DNA of 29,439 bases from Sulfolobaceae archaeon. Lineage in GTDB: Archaea > Thermoproteota > Thermoprotei_A > Sulfolobales > Sulfolobaceae. The position numbers and the translations under genes were made by a program. The notes below the pieces were generated by a model, which was not told where the DNA came from, ran no database searches, and saw only the letters and a list, made by a program, of their open reading frames with translations. Where the stretch lies: contig JAPYVG010000022.1 of assembly GCA_028277025.1 (NCBI GenBank), positions 1 through 29,439 on the forward strand. The letters are read 5' to 3'. Position 1 is the stretch's first letter. Each line of letters begins with the position of its first letter. Shown one piece after another: positions 8,942-16,575 of this stretch.

Positions 8942-10054
8942 TTATTCCCTAACTTTCATTAGAACAATTATAAATGCTATGAAAGACATTAGTGATGCGA
9001 AGAGAAAAGCGTAAGAATAGCTGTACTGATAAAGAAAGCCCATCAAGACATTACCTATGAACACTCCTATGCTTCTGCCAAATGATAAAGCTCCCATTCC
9101 GCTTCCTTCACTACCCTTTGTTAATCTTGACATGATAGTAGGTTCAAAGGTTTCGGTAGAGGCTACTGCAATTCCCATAAGTGCGGATAACCCGTATAAA
9201 GCACCTATCCCAAAGTCTGATAAAAACGCAAATCCTAAGCTCGCTAATGATGCTAATAGATACCCTAAAAAGGCTAAGCCCTCTATGTCTTTTAATTTTA
9301 TTTTCCCAAAAATATAGCCGAAGAGGGAGGAGAAACCTAAGAAGACTGCATAGGTTATAGTTGCTAAATAAGTTTTTCCGGTGAAGTGATAGGCGGTGAT
9401 TATAGGAAAGCCGAAACTATAGAAACTGAAGCCGAAGAACATAGTTGAAACTACTAAATATAATGCAGTTTTAGACGGCCTCTTAGGTATTCCTTTCCTT
9501 CCAGACTTAGCAATTGCTAGAAGGAATGTGGAGATTGATAAGGGGATTATTGTGAAGAGTAAGACATAAGATATGCTCACTCCGAAGTAAAGGGCTAAGG
9601 TCAAATAAGTTACTGCAAGCATGGCACCGGCAATGTCAAGAGCGTGGAGTATTCCATAAGCTTCACTTCTCTCCTCTTCTGTAGTTACTTGTGCCAACAT
9701 AGCTCTCCTAGCTGGGGTTCTGAAATTCCTAAACCACCACCCGGTCATGAAAAGTAAAATAGCTTCTATATAATCACTTGCAAGTCCGGTGAAGGAGAGG
9801 ATTATTATTAACGCGTTACCAACTACTGCAGTAACTTTACTCCCAATTTTATCAGCTACATAACCCCCTATCATTGACATAAAGCTACCCCCACCATAAT
9901 TTAGTGCTTCAGCTATCCCATATATGAAAACGGGAACGTGGAAATACACTATCAGAAGAATGGGGAAGACTCCAACCGCGGCCTGATATCCTAAGTCAGC
10001 GAAAAAGGCTGAAAAAGATATCTTAAGAACTTCGGACTTATGTTTTAGCACCAT
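8942..10054 (-). CDS. Major facilitator superfamily transporter
   Basis: 370 residues, about 12 hydrophobic helices. The early cytoplasmic loop GGYVADKIGSKVTAV matches the MFS signature (GxxaDrxGrk type) and FRNFRTPARRAMLAQVTTEE continues the pattern found in drug and metabolite exporters. There is no signal peptide beyond the first helix. Substrate unknown. It is divergent from the broken S9 peptidase gene at 10086 with 31 bases between the starts; its 3' end abuts the hairpin-rich sequence at 8812-8933. A single-gene transcript is likely. Confidence 0.88.
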   Translation of the reverse strand: MVLKHKSEVLKISFSAFFADLGYQAAVGVFPILLIVYFHVPVFIYGIAEALNYGGGSFMSMIGGYVADKIGSKVTAVVGNALIIILSFTGLASDYIEAILLFMTGWWFRNFRTPARRAMLAQVTTEEERSEAYGILHALDIAGAMLAVTYLTLALYFGVSISYVLLFTIIPLSISTFLLAIAKSGRKGIPKRPSKTALYLVVSTMFFGFSFYSFGFPIITAYHFTGKTYLATITYAVFLGFSSLFGYIFGKIKLKDIEGLAFLGYLLASLASLGFAFLSDFGIGALYGLSALMGIAVASTETFEPTIMSRLTKGSEGSGMGALSFGRSIGVFIGNVLMGFLYQYSYSYAFLFASLMSFIAFIIVLMKVRE

Positions 10055-10055
10055 A

Positions 10056-10063
10056 TTTTTTAT
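10056..10063 (+). promoter_or_regulatory. TATA box of the broken S9 peptidase gene
   Basis: TTTTTATA is centred 26 bases before the ATG at 10086, the expected spacing for a leaderless transcript. The promoter survives although the gene does not. Confidence 0.5.
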
Positions 10064-10085
10064 ACAGTCTTAAGATGATAAAAAT

Positions 10086-10391
10086 ATGACCCCAGAAGAA
10101 GCTTATAGTTTAAAAGTAATTCCAGAAGTAAGGATAACTGATAAAGGGTTAATCCATGTTGAGACTTCGATAGAGAATTTCAAATATAAGAACTATATTT
10201 TCTTAAATAAGAAGAAAATTACTAACGAGGGTTACGAGATCTTACCATCTTTCCATGAAGGCTACCTTTATTACGTTAAAAAGAAGAAAAAGAAGGCAAT
10301 ACTTGTTAGACAAGCAGAATATGGAAGTACAGAAGAATTGGTTTCTATGGGAAATATCGTTAAATACGCCGTCGTCAACAGTTTCCGATAA
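10086..10391 (+). pseudogene. 5' fragment of an S9 prolyl-oligopeptidase/acylaminoacyl peptidase
   Basis: 101 residues. Residues 1-98 look like the start of the beta-propeller of archaeal acylaminoacyl peptidases: MTPEEAYSLKVIPEVRITD, then strand repeats NYIFLNKKKITNEGYEILP and GYLYYVKKKKKKAIL. Homology to that family seems to stop near VVN; the last codons and the stop are contributed by the inserted element beginning about 10382-10390. The matching C-terminal end of the same family lies at 10652-10846 in another frame. Archaeal S9 peptidases are commonly about 560-640 residues, so roughly 400 residues are missing between the pieces. A truncated protein could still be made from the intact promoter, but it would lack the hydrolase domain. 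Confidence 0.7.
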
Positions 10392-10654
10392 ACCGTGAAT
10401 TTTATGTCATTTAATATTATTTAACATTCCTAGCTCTTCTCATGAAAGTTTATAAATTTTGTAGTTTCATACTAAAATGTAGAAGAGAGCCCTACAATGA
10501 ACCCGAGGAGCAATGTGAGGGGGAGGATGGGTTCGATGAGGCTCCCTATGTCCTCGAGGGGAGTGGTTTAACTACCGCTCCCGTAGACGGCATGGGGAGC
10601 CGGACAAGGGGAATGAGGACGAGAGGTTGAACACGAATTCATGAAACCTCAATG
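10385..10654 (+). mobile_element. Hairpin-rich insertion inside the S9 peptidase gene (copy A; TnpB/IS605-end-like)
   Basis: The sequence between the two peptidase fragments is not peptidase-like. Its left part aligns base for base, with scattered changes, to 23712-23815 (shared CCGATAA, TTTATGTCAT, CTCATGAA and GAACCCGAG blocks). The right part is GC-rich and has a strong nested structure. An outer 11-pair stem joins GGCTCCCTATG (10540-10550) with CATGGGGAGCC (10591-10601). An inner 9-pair stem joins GGGAGTGGT (10559-10567) with ACCGCTCCC (10574-10582). The element ends near TTCATGAAACCTCAATG. A 62-codon frame (10442-10630, ending TRGMRTRG) runs through it. This layout resembles the 3' end of an IS200/IS605-type tnpB gene with its structured guide-RNA scaffold and right end, but no transposase domain remains, so a MITE-like element is equally possible. 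Confidence 0.5.
10540..10601 (+). ncRNA. Candidate structured RNA segment (nested hairpins)
   Basis: Two nested stems, 11 pairs outside and 9 pairs inside with a six-base TTAACT loop and one G-U pair each, lie in the insertion that split the S9 gene. If the element derives from an IS605-type transposon, this would be the scaffold of the TnpB-associated RNA. Expression is not shown by sequence alone. It could also be only a DNA hairpin used for transposition. Confidence 0.35.
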
Positions 10655-10846
10655 AAAGTCCGACCCCCAATAGAGCAAGCCGAACAGTTCTACACAGCAG
10701 TTAAGATGAACGGCGTTGATGCAATGCTTGTTAGGTATCAAGGGGATGGGCACGAGCATGCTAGAAAAGGGAATCCCAAAAACATGATTGATAGGTTAAG
10801 GATAAAGTTGGAGTGGTTTAATAAGTATTTGAAAGGGAATTCATGA
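10652..10846 (+). pseudogene. 3' fragment of the S9 prolyl-oligopeptidase/acylaminoacyl peptidase
   Basis: The reading VRPPIEQAEQFYTAVKMNGV, then MLVRYQGDGHEHARKGNPKN and LEWFNKYLKG is the C-terminal end of the S9 hydrolase domain. VRPP(I)EQAEQFYTAL is typical of the segment after the catalytic Asp, and the His of GDGHEHA is in the position of the catalytic His. The catalytic Ser (GxSxGG) and Asp are absent because the middle of the gene is gone. The apparent ATG at 10652 is created at the junction with the inserted element and is probably not a start. Relative to the 5' fragment at 10086 it is in a different frame, so the gene cannot be restored by simple readthrough. Confidence 0.75.
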
Positions 10847-10861
10847 GAACAAGTTTAGGTT

Positions 10862-11773
10862 TTACGAACGAGTGTTTCCTAGTCTGGCCTTAACAAGATT
10901 TTCCACCTTTTTATCAGCGTTAAGCCACTTAAGCTCTTCCTCTAACACACTTTCCCCAAAACGGTGGACGTCGTACAAGATCCTAGCAACCTTGTCAGCC
11001 TTAGATTGAGTTTTTATTATAGCCTCTTCTAACCCCTCACCCTCCTTTACCCGTATTATAATTTCAGCTATCTTATTAATCTCATCTGGAACTCCAACTG
11101 TACTACCTCTTAAAGTGATTTTAACTCTGGGGAAGTTATAACCCCTAATTTCAGCTAGTCTTTTAGTTGCCATCTTCAGCCTTCTCCCTTTATCAACTAT
11201 TCCGCCTATGATAAATATCTCAGAAGCTCTGATTATCCCCTCATCAGCAACTATTTCACCGTACGGATCTAGGACTATTCCTTTTCCCTCAAATTGTGGA
11301 TTTTTAACGTTTACAGCTTTTCCTAACTTAAAGTCATCAACGATTACCAAATTCCCGTCCCACCAGAACTTCCTTATTGTGTTCAAAGTCATTTGGAGTT
11401 GTACTAAAGTCTTCTTCTTTTCCTCTTCATTTAACTCGTTGAATAAACCCATGTCTATGACGATTTTAGGGCTTGTTGGTGGGTTTTTAATAACGTTCTC
11501 ACCACCTTTTTTAAATATAAAACCAGTCTTTTCAGTTCCTAAACCTTTTAAAAGCTTTATCCCTTCCTCTTCCGCTACAACGTTCCCTTCCCTTTCTCCT
11601 TTAACTATCCCGTAACCCTTTATGAGCATTTTTACGGCTAGAGTTTGTAAAGACGGCTTTTCGTGACCAATGAAAAGTGAATAAATGCCCCTTTCCTTAA
11701 GTTCTTTTGCTAATAGCGATTTTAATAACACGGGATAAGGTTTCGAAAGAGGGGATATAAGAATTGACTTCAC
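10862..11773 (-). CDS. trm10: tRNA position-9 N1-methyltransferase, Trm10 family
   Basis: 303 residues. Trm10 is a SPOUT-fold enzyme that uses S-adenosylmethionine to methylate N1 of purine 9 in tRNA; the characterised Sulfolobus acidocaldarius enzyme acts on adenosine. The knotted C-terminal domain is visible: MGLFNELNEEEKKKTLVQLQ (about 109-128), DPYGEIVADEGIIRASEIFI, GGIVDKGRRLKMATKRLAE, and FPRVKITLRGSTVGVPDEIN followed by EAIIKTQSKADK. The N-terminal part (1-100) is the tRNA-binding region. The start is GTG; a minus-strand TATA-like box at 11801-11808 lies about 32 bases upstream. It is convergent with the remains of the S9 peptidase. Confidence 0.93.
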   Translation of the reverse strand: MKSILISPLSKPYPVLLKSLLAKELKERGIYSLFIGHEKPSLQTLAVKMLIKGYGIVKGEREGNVVAEEEGIKLLKGLGTEKTGFIFKKGGENVIKNPPTSPKIVIDMGLFNELNEEEKKKTLVQLQMTLNTIRKFWWDGNLVIVDDFKLGKAVNVKNPQFEGKGIVLDPYGEIVADEGIIRASEIFIIGGIVDKGRRLKMATKRLAEIRGYNFPRVKITLRGSTVGVPDEINKIAEIIIRVKEGEGLEEAIIKTQSKADKVARILYDVHRFGESVLEEELKWLNADKKVENLVKARLGNTRS

Positions 11774-11991
11774 AAATTTTGAACACTACACTCTCAAATC
11801 TAATATAGGGACTTAGCCCTCAATCTCGGACTCTAACTACACGTGAATCATTTATCGGTGTGAGGTATATCCATATTAACTTGAAAAGAATCCCCCGGTT
11901 TTTGATCCAGAGTCATAATGATCTGAACTATCTTGAGAGAGTATGATAAAAATATTTAATTTAAGTTAAGATTGGCTAAAAATGAACAATT

Positions 11992-12528
11992 ATGGAAAAA
12001 GACCTTTATAAGGTTGGAGAGGATTATGTTGAAGCCAGAATAATTGAAAGCTTGTCTGATCTTCTTCTATCCCTTACTTTGTGGAAAGGAGGGTATACTA
12101 GGAACTCTGCTGGAAAGGCTTTCAGTTCAGTAAAAGCATTAATGAATGCGATAATAATAGCTAACGAGGAGAAACTTCTTAATTTGGCCAAAGACGATAA
12201 AGAGAAGGAATGGATTAAGAAAAAAGCACACGTAGTTCCCACTCACAGTATGTTGGCTTTAGCACAAATGTTAAAGAAAATAGGAATCGATATAGTAAAT
12301 CTTGTGAGAATCGGATTAGACCTTCATGAATACCAGTATAACGGTTTTGAACCAGACTTTAGCAAATATAGTAGGAAGGAGGACGTATTTGCGGATTTAA
12401 TAACCGTCGTAGAAGAGACTAGTAGAGTAATAAATACGTATTTCCATAAATATGAGATTAAGGAGATTTCGCAAAAGATTGCTGAATTGTTAAAGGAATT
12501 AACAGAAGGGAGTAAACAAGGAAAATGA
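11992..12528 (+). CDS. PaREP1-family protein (HEPN-like helical domain)
   Basis: 178 residues, all helical. The start (ARIIESLSDLLLSLTLWKGG, then TRNSAGKAFSSVKALMNAI) and the later RIGLDLHEYQYNGFEPDFSKY are hallmarks of the PaREP1 family, found in multiple copies in Thermoproteales and Sulfolobales. These helical bundles are related to HEPN domains, some of which are RNases acting in toxin-antitoxin or defence systems. The family's function is unknown. No nucleotidyltransferase antitoxin gene is adjacent; the gene stands alone with a TATA-like ATATTTAATTTA at 11952-11963. RxxxxxH (RIGLDLH) resembles a HEPN catalytic motif, but that reading is tentative. Confidence 0.7.
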   Translation: MEKDLYKVGEDYVEARIIESLSDLLLSLTLWKGGYTRNSAGKAFSSVKALMNAIIIANEEKLLNLAKDDKEKEWIKKKAHVVPTHSMLALAQMLKKIGIDIVNLVRIGLDLHEYQYNGFEPDFSKYSRKEDVFADLITVVEETSRVINTYFHKYEIKEISQKIAELLKELTEGSKQGK

Positions 12529-12978
12529 TCTATAGGCTGATAAAATAGCGGTGAAGAATTTACCTATATTAGTGAAACTTAAGTATTATTGCAGTACTTC
12601 TAATTACCTAAGACCGTAATTTCTCTTTAATGCTTAGTTGTGATCATTGATATCTCGTGAAACTTTTAACCTTTTATTCATTTATCCTAAATCAATGTAA
12701 GTCAATTTTTGTTATCAGTGTTTGGCTGTGGAATATTAACAACTTTTCCCTCTCTCAAGATCCTGATGATTTTACATAATAAAAGCCTGTAAAAACCTCT
12801 CTAAGAGTTTCAATAAATAATTAAGGTTATGAAAAACGTAAATGAATTCTCCTTATCGTGGCTAAGGGGGGAAATGAGGACTAGAGTTAACCAGAACTGA
12901 TCTAACTAACTCTGTTAATCTAGTTATCATTAATTTTTACATAATTATTTTAAAAAGTTATGAAGAGAAGATGATACT
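12529..12978. other. Intergenic region with a weak element remnant
   Basis: 450 bases without a supported gene. At about 12865-12895 the sequence AAGGGGGGAAATGAGGACTAGAGTTAAC resembles AAGGGGAATGAGGACGAGAGGTTGAA of the insertion at 10385-10654 (described here in two parts: shared AATGAGGAC, then AGAG and a TTgAA-like block), so a decayed copy may lie here. A 23-codon frame at 12829-12900 falls in the same remnant and is not called as a gene. An imperfect inverted repeat (CTAGAGTTAAC at 12881 and GTTAATCTAG at 12914) lies before the promoter of the next gene. Confidence 0.4.
12945..12956 (+). promoter_or_regulatory. TATA box of the radical SAM cluster
   Basis: TTATTTTAAAAA is centred about 28 bases before the GTG at 12979, giving a leaderless or nearly leaderless mRNA. 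The spacing supports the GTG rather than the later ATG as start. Confidence 0.5.
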
Positions 12979-14100
12979 GTGATACCGATAAGTGTTATGG
13001 TATCTGGAGAAGGGACAGTTTCCTTTAGGATTAAAGGTGATTACGGTAAGAGTAAACCCAGTAATTTTAGTCAAGTTTTCAGACCCGTAATAACCTGGAA
13101 CATGACTTATAAGTGTAACTTGAACTGTATCCACTGTTACATTAACGCTAGCCCTAATGCCCCGGATGGTTTAACTCACGAGGAAGCAATTCGCTTAATA
13201 GATGAAACGGCTGAAATCAAGATACCCTTACTTATCATGAGTGGCGGAGAACCTTTAATGAGGAAGGACTTCTTCGAACTGGCCTCTTACGCCTCTTCAA
13301 AGGGAATAAAGTTAGCCCTCTCAACTAACGGAACCTTAATTTCTGAGAAAGTTGCACAGAAATTAAAGGAAATTGGGTTTGTTTATGTTGGAATAAGTTT
13401 AGACAGTTATAACCCAGAATTCCACGATAAGTTCAGAGGGGTTAAAGGGGCCTTTGACCTAGCAATCAAAGGTATAAAGAACGCGTTAAATGCCGGTCTT
13501 AACGTAGGTCTTAGGTTTACCTTAACTAAGGATAATATTGATCAAGTGGAGGAATACATAAAATTTGCTGTCTCATTAGGTGTATCGAGGATTACTTTCT
13601 ATCATTTGTCAGCTAGCGGTAGGGGAAAGGAACTTAAAGGGTTAATGTATACTCCATCACAATATGTTAAGTTCATGAATACGCTTATCAAATACGCTAA
13701 GGAATTAAAAGGGAAAGTAGAACTTGAGACAACTTTAGGAAACTTTGACGGTGTATATATAGCAAAACTGCTTGGTGATGAGGAATTATTAAAGTTTGTT
13801 GAAACTACGGGCGGTTGTGGGAGGAAAATGGTATCAATATATCCTAACGGTGACGTTTATCCTTGCCAATTCATTGACTTCGTTAAGTTAGGAAATGTTA
13901 GGGAGAAACCTTTAAAGGAAATTCTTTCCTCAATTCCAGACGTTTTCGTAAATACTGACAAATACTTAAAAGGGGAGAATTGCGGGACTTGTGAGTATAA
14001 ATGGGCTTGTAAAGGAGGGGATAGGGCTAGGGCTTATTATTGGTCTGGGAGTATTTATGGGGATGACCCGTTATGTCCTTTGAGAGAGCTCCGCATTTAG
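12979..14100 (+). CDS. Radical SAM/SPASM protein, AhbC/NirJ-like
   Basis: 373 residues. The radical SAM core carries CNLNCIHC (Cys 46, 50, 53), SGGEP (about 88-92) and STNGT. A C-terminal SPASM domain has Cys 280, 296, 335, 338, 344 and 366 for auxiliary Fe-S clusters. The N-terminus (MIPIS...GEGTVSF, then [16 protein letters not shown]) resembles AhbC and NirJ, which remove side chains from didecarboxysiroheme in heme b or heme d1 synthesis. AhbC (12,18-didecarboxysiroheme deacetylase) is the best guess, since Sulfolobales need heme and lack the classical late enzymes. A peptide-modifying SPASM role cannot be excluded. The GTG start is supported by the N-terminal similarity and TATA spacing. 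The 3' end overlaps the next gene by 28 bases. Confidence 0.85.
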   Translation: MIPISVMVSGEGTVSFRIKGDYGKSKPSNFSQVFRPVITWNMTYKCNLNCIHCYINASPNAPDGLTHEEAIRLIDETAEIKIPLLIMSGGEPLMRKDFFELASYASSKGIKLALSTNGTLISEKVAQKLKEIGFVYVGISLDSYNPEFHDKFRGVKGAFDLAIKGIKNALNAGLNVGLRFTLTKDNIDQVEEYIKFAVSLGVSRITFYHLSASGRGKELKGLMYTPSQYVKFMNTLIKYAKELKGKVELETTLGNFDGVYIAKLLGDEELLKFVETTGGCGRKMVSIYPNGDVYPCQFIDFVKLGNVREKPLKEILSSIPDVFVNTDKYLKGENCGTCEYKWACKGGDRARAYYWSGSIYGDDPLCPLRELRI

Positions 14101-15122
14101 TCTTTTGGGAAGTAACTAAAGCTTGCCCCCTTGTATGTAAACACTGTAGGGCTAATGCCATAAACGAACCTTTACCGGGTGAATTAACAACTGAAGAAGG
14201 AAAAAGGTTACTTGAGGAGATTGCAAAGTTCGGAAAAGTCGTTATTGTATTTACTGGCGGTGATCCTCTTTCACGTAAAGACATTTTTGAATTGATTAAT
14301 TATGCAAGGAGTTTAGGACTAGTCGTATCTATAGCCCCCGCACCTTCTTATAAGCTAACAAGGGATACTATAAGGAAGTTAAAAGAGGCTGGAGTAACTT
14401 ATATGTCCGTAAGCCTGGACGGTGCTAAGCCGGAAACGCATGATTGGTTAAGGGGTTTAACGAGTTTCAAATATGCAATTGATGGTATAAAATACGGTCT
14501 TGAAGAAGGGATTAACGTTCAAGTAAACACTTTAGTGTGGAAGGGTAGTTACCCAGAATTGCCATTAATAGTAAAATTACTTAAGGATTTGGGGGTTAAG
14601 GTTTGGGAGGTGTTCTTCCTAATTCCAGTTGGTAGAGGGACTCTAGAACTCGATATTCCAGCTGAGAAGTATAAAGAGGTAATTGACTTCCTAGTAGAGG
14701 CTACAAGATATGATATGGTAGTAAGAACTGTTGAGGCACCGTTTTTCAGGAGGGCTAAACTTGAATATAAACCCGTAATTAATCCTTTAATTCTCAAGTT
14801 AAGGGAGTTATTAGGAGAACCAAAGAAAGACGTTGATAAAAGCATTATACCAACAAGAGATGGTTCCGGTGTGATTTTCATTGCTTATAACGGCGATATA
14901 TACCCGAGCGGTTTCCTCCCCATATCTTTAGGAAATGTTAGAGAAAAGAGCATTATCGACATTTATCGTAATTCCGAACTTTTAAAGGCTATTAGGATGG
15001 GGAAATTGGAAGGGAAGTGCGGGAGATGTAATTATGTTAATATTTGTGGCGGTAGTAGGGCTAGGGCTTATGCAATATATAACGATCCTCTGGCCGAGGA
15101 TCCAGCTTGTCCGTATAATTGA
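14073..15122 (+). CDS. Radical SAM/SPASM protein, AhbD-like (TIGR04053-type)
   Basis: 349 residues. [20 protein letters not shown] starts the radical SAM core (Cys 18, 22, 25), followed by [31 protein letters not shown] and [17 protein letters not shown]. The SPASM end has [20 protein letters not shown] (Cys 316, 319, 325) and Cys 346 in the last four residues. [15 protein letters not shown] replaces the usual Cys-containing loop. This resembles AhbD (Fe-coproporphyrin III to heme b, two oxidative decarboxylations) and the TIGR04053 group. Its 28-base overlap with the AhbC-like gene implies coupled translation and a joint pathway. Heme synthesis is an inference; the biochemical step is not visible. 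Confidence 0.85.
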   Translation: MSFERAPHLVFWEVTKACPLVCKHCRANAINEPLPGELTTEEGKRLLEEIAKFGKVVIVFTGGDPLSRKDIFELINYARSLGLVVSIAPAPSYKLTRDTIRKLKEAGVTYMSVSLDGAKPETHDWLRGLTSFKYAIDGIKYGLEEGINVQVNTLVWKGSYPELPLIVKLLKDLGVKVWEVFFLIPVGRGTLELDIPAEKYKEVIDFLVEATRYDMVVRTVEAPFFRRAKLEYKPVINPLILKLRELLGEPKKDVDKSIIPTRDGSGVIFIAYNGDIYPSGFLPISLGNVREKSIIDIYRNSELLKAIRMGKLEGKCGRCNYVNICGGSRARAYAIYNDPLAEDPACPYN

Positions 15123-15134
15123 TTTTTTATATTA
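15123..15134 (+). promoter_or_regulatory. TATA box before the MFS exporter gene
   Basis: TTTTTTATATTA is centred about 25 bases before the ATG at 15154. The exporter can therefore be transcribed on its own as well as by readthrough from the radical SAM pair. The T-run may also serve as a terminator for that pair. Confidence 0.5.
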
Positions 15135-15153
15135 GTTCGTTTATGAACTATTT

Positions 15154-16563
15154 ATGAACATTAACCTTGTCTTAACAGTTATAGTCTTAGGTACTTTAAT
15201 GGCTGCCGTTGATACTACTATAGTACTTCTAGCATTACCAACGATTGTTGTATCCTTAAAAACGGATTTATACTCAGCATTATGGGTGCTTTTGGCTTAC
15301 TTGCTAGTCTTAGCAGTTATTTCAACACAAGCTGGTAGGATTGGCGATATATTCGGTAGGTCGAAGGTTTACAATTTGGGTTTCCTTTTATTTACAATTT
15401 CCTCAGCCCTCTGCGGTCTTTCAAATAACATTTGGCTACTAGTGTCTTTCAGAGTCCTACAAGCTATGGGAGGCAGTTTAATAGCTTCCAATGGAAGTGC
15501 TTTAATAGCTGATTTATTCCCACCGAATCAAAGGGGTAAGGCTTACGGTTTAACGGCACTGGGATGGAACATTGGTGCTTTATTAGGAATTGTTTTAGGA
15601 GGGGTACTGACTACGTTCTTCGGTTGGCAATATATCTTTTATATTAACGTACCTATAGGCATTTTTGCGGTTATAGTAGGAGTGAGGGAGATAAAGGGGG
15701 TAAAGCCCACGGGTGGGGAGTTAGATGTATTGGGTAGTGTGTTTTTAGCCCTTTTACTATTCTTTGTAACTTACAGTTTAGTTACGATGGCCGGAGTTGG
15801 TATTAATGTATACGATCTATTAACACTTTTAATCGGGTTAGCGTTTTTGCCGGTATTTTTATACAACGAGAAAAAGTTTAGGAAACCGGTGATCAATCTT
15901 AACCTTTTGAGAATTAAGGGCTTAAGTTTCTCCCTCTATTCTCTCTTTTTCCAAGGGATAGGAGGTCTTTCACTAACTTTCCTTTTAATAATGTTTTTAC
16001 AAGGTGTTAAGGGTCTTTCACCCCTTTACTCATCCCTAACTTTAACGCCAGGCTATGTAGTTGCTAGTGTACTATCACCCTTTGTTGGTAAAAGGGCTGA
16101 CATAACTTCACCGGGGCTTTTAGCGTCTTTAGGCTTATTTGCTACTTTCGTTTCTTTAATGATCTATTACTTCTCCTTAACCCCTCAAACCTCACCTTAT
16201 TTTATAGCCTTAGTCTCAATAATTACCGGTATAGGCTCTTCACTTTTCTGGCCTTCGAATAACACAGCCATAATGTTCAGTGCACCTAAAGAGTATTACG
16301 GGGCTGTCTCTGGTTTAGCTAGGACTTTTAGCAGTATAGGGACAGTACTTAGTTATACAATAAGCATTACCGTAGCATCCTTAAGCATACCCAGAGATGT
16401 AGCATTCGAGATATTCTTAGGGACTAACACACTAGATCCTAAAAGTATGATAGTGTTTACGCAAGGTTTACATTTCGCATTTCTATTCTCCTCAGCCTTT
16501 ATATTGATCGCAATGGCCTTCTCCTTACTTTCCGGGATGGTAAAGAGTAAAAGCCTCTCGTGA
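15154..16563 (+). CDS. MFS transporter of the DHA2/EmrB-QacA type
   Basis: 469 residues with about 13-14 hydrophobic helices, the length and layout of 14-TM proton-driven drug exporters. The first helix ends MAAVDTTIVLLALPTI, matching the family's LDxTIVNVALP motif with its membrane Asp. The loop GRIGDIFGRSKVY is the MFS signature. RVLQAMGGSLIASNGSALIA carries the motif B arginine, and GGVLTTFFGWQYIFYINVPI (cited in family form GWRWIFxINVP) is also typical. The substrate is unknown. Its position between radical SAM genes could mean that it exports their product or an intermediate, but that is only context. Confidence 0.9.
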   Translation: MNINLVLTVIVLGTLMAAVDTTIVLLALPTIVVSLKTDLYSALWVLLAYLLVLAVISTQAGRIGDIFGRSKVYNLGFLLFTISSALCGLSNNIWLLVSFRVLQAMGGSLIASNGSALIADLFPPNQRGKAYGLTALGWNIGALLGIVLGGVLTTFFGWQYIFYINVPIGIFAVIVGVREIKGVKPTGGELDVLGSVFLALLLFFVTYSLVTMAGVGINVYDLLTLLIGLAFLPVFLYNEKKFRKPVINLNLLRIKGLSFSLYSLFFQGIGGLSLTFLLIMFLQGVKGLSPLYSSLTLTPGYVVASVLSPFVGKRADITSPGLLASLGLFATFVSLMIYYFSLTPQTSPYFIALVSIITGIGSSLFWPSNNTAIMFSAPKEYYGAVSGLARTFSSIGTVLSYTISITVASLSIPRDVAFEIFLGTNTLDPKSMIVFTQGLHFAFLFSSAFILIAMAFSLLSGMVKSKSLS

Positions 16564-16575
16564 GAATTTTATATT

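Noticed and set aside
10442..10630. 62-codon frame within the insertion, considered as an independent gene
   Set aside because: It coincides with the strong nested hairpins and repeats of a mobile element; at best it is the remnant tail of a tnpB-like gene.
12829..12900. 23-codon frame before the radical SAM cluster, considered as a precursor peptide for the SPASM proteins
   Set aside because: It has no cysteine and its TATA-like box is too close. The same bases resemble the right-end block of the element at 10385-10654, so it is probably remnant sequence.
14549..14881. Minus-strand frame of 110 codons opposite the second SPASM gene
   Set aside because: The plus-strand gene has clear radical SAM and SPASM motifs; the antisense reading shows no family pattern.
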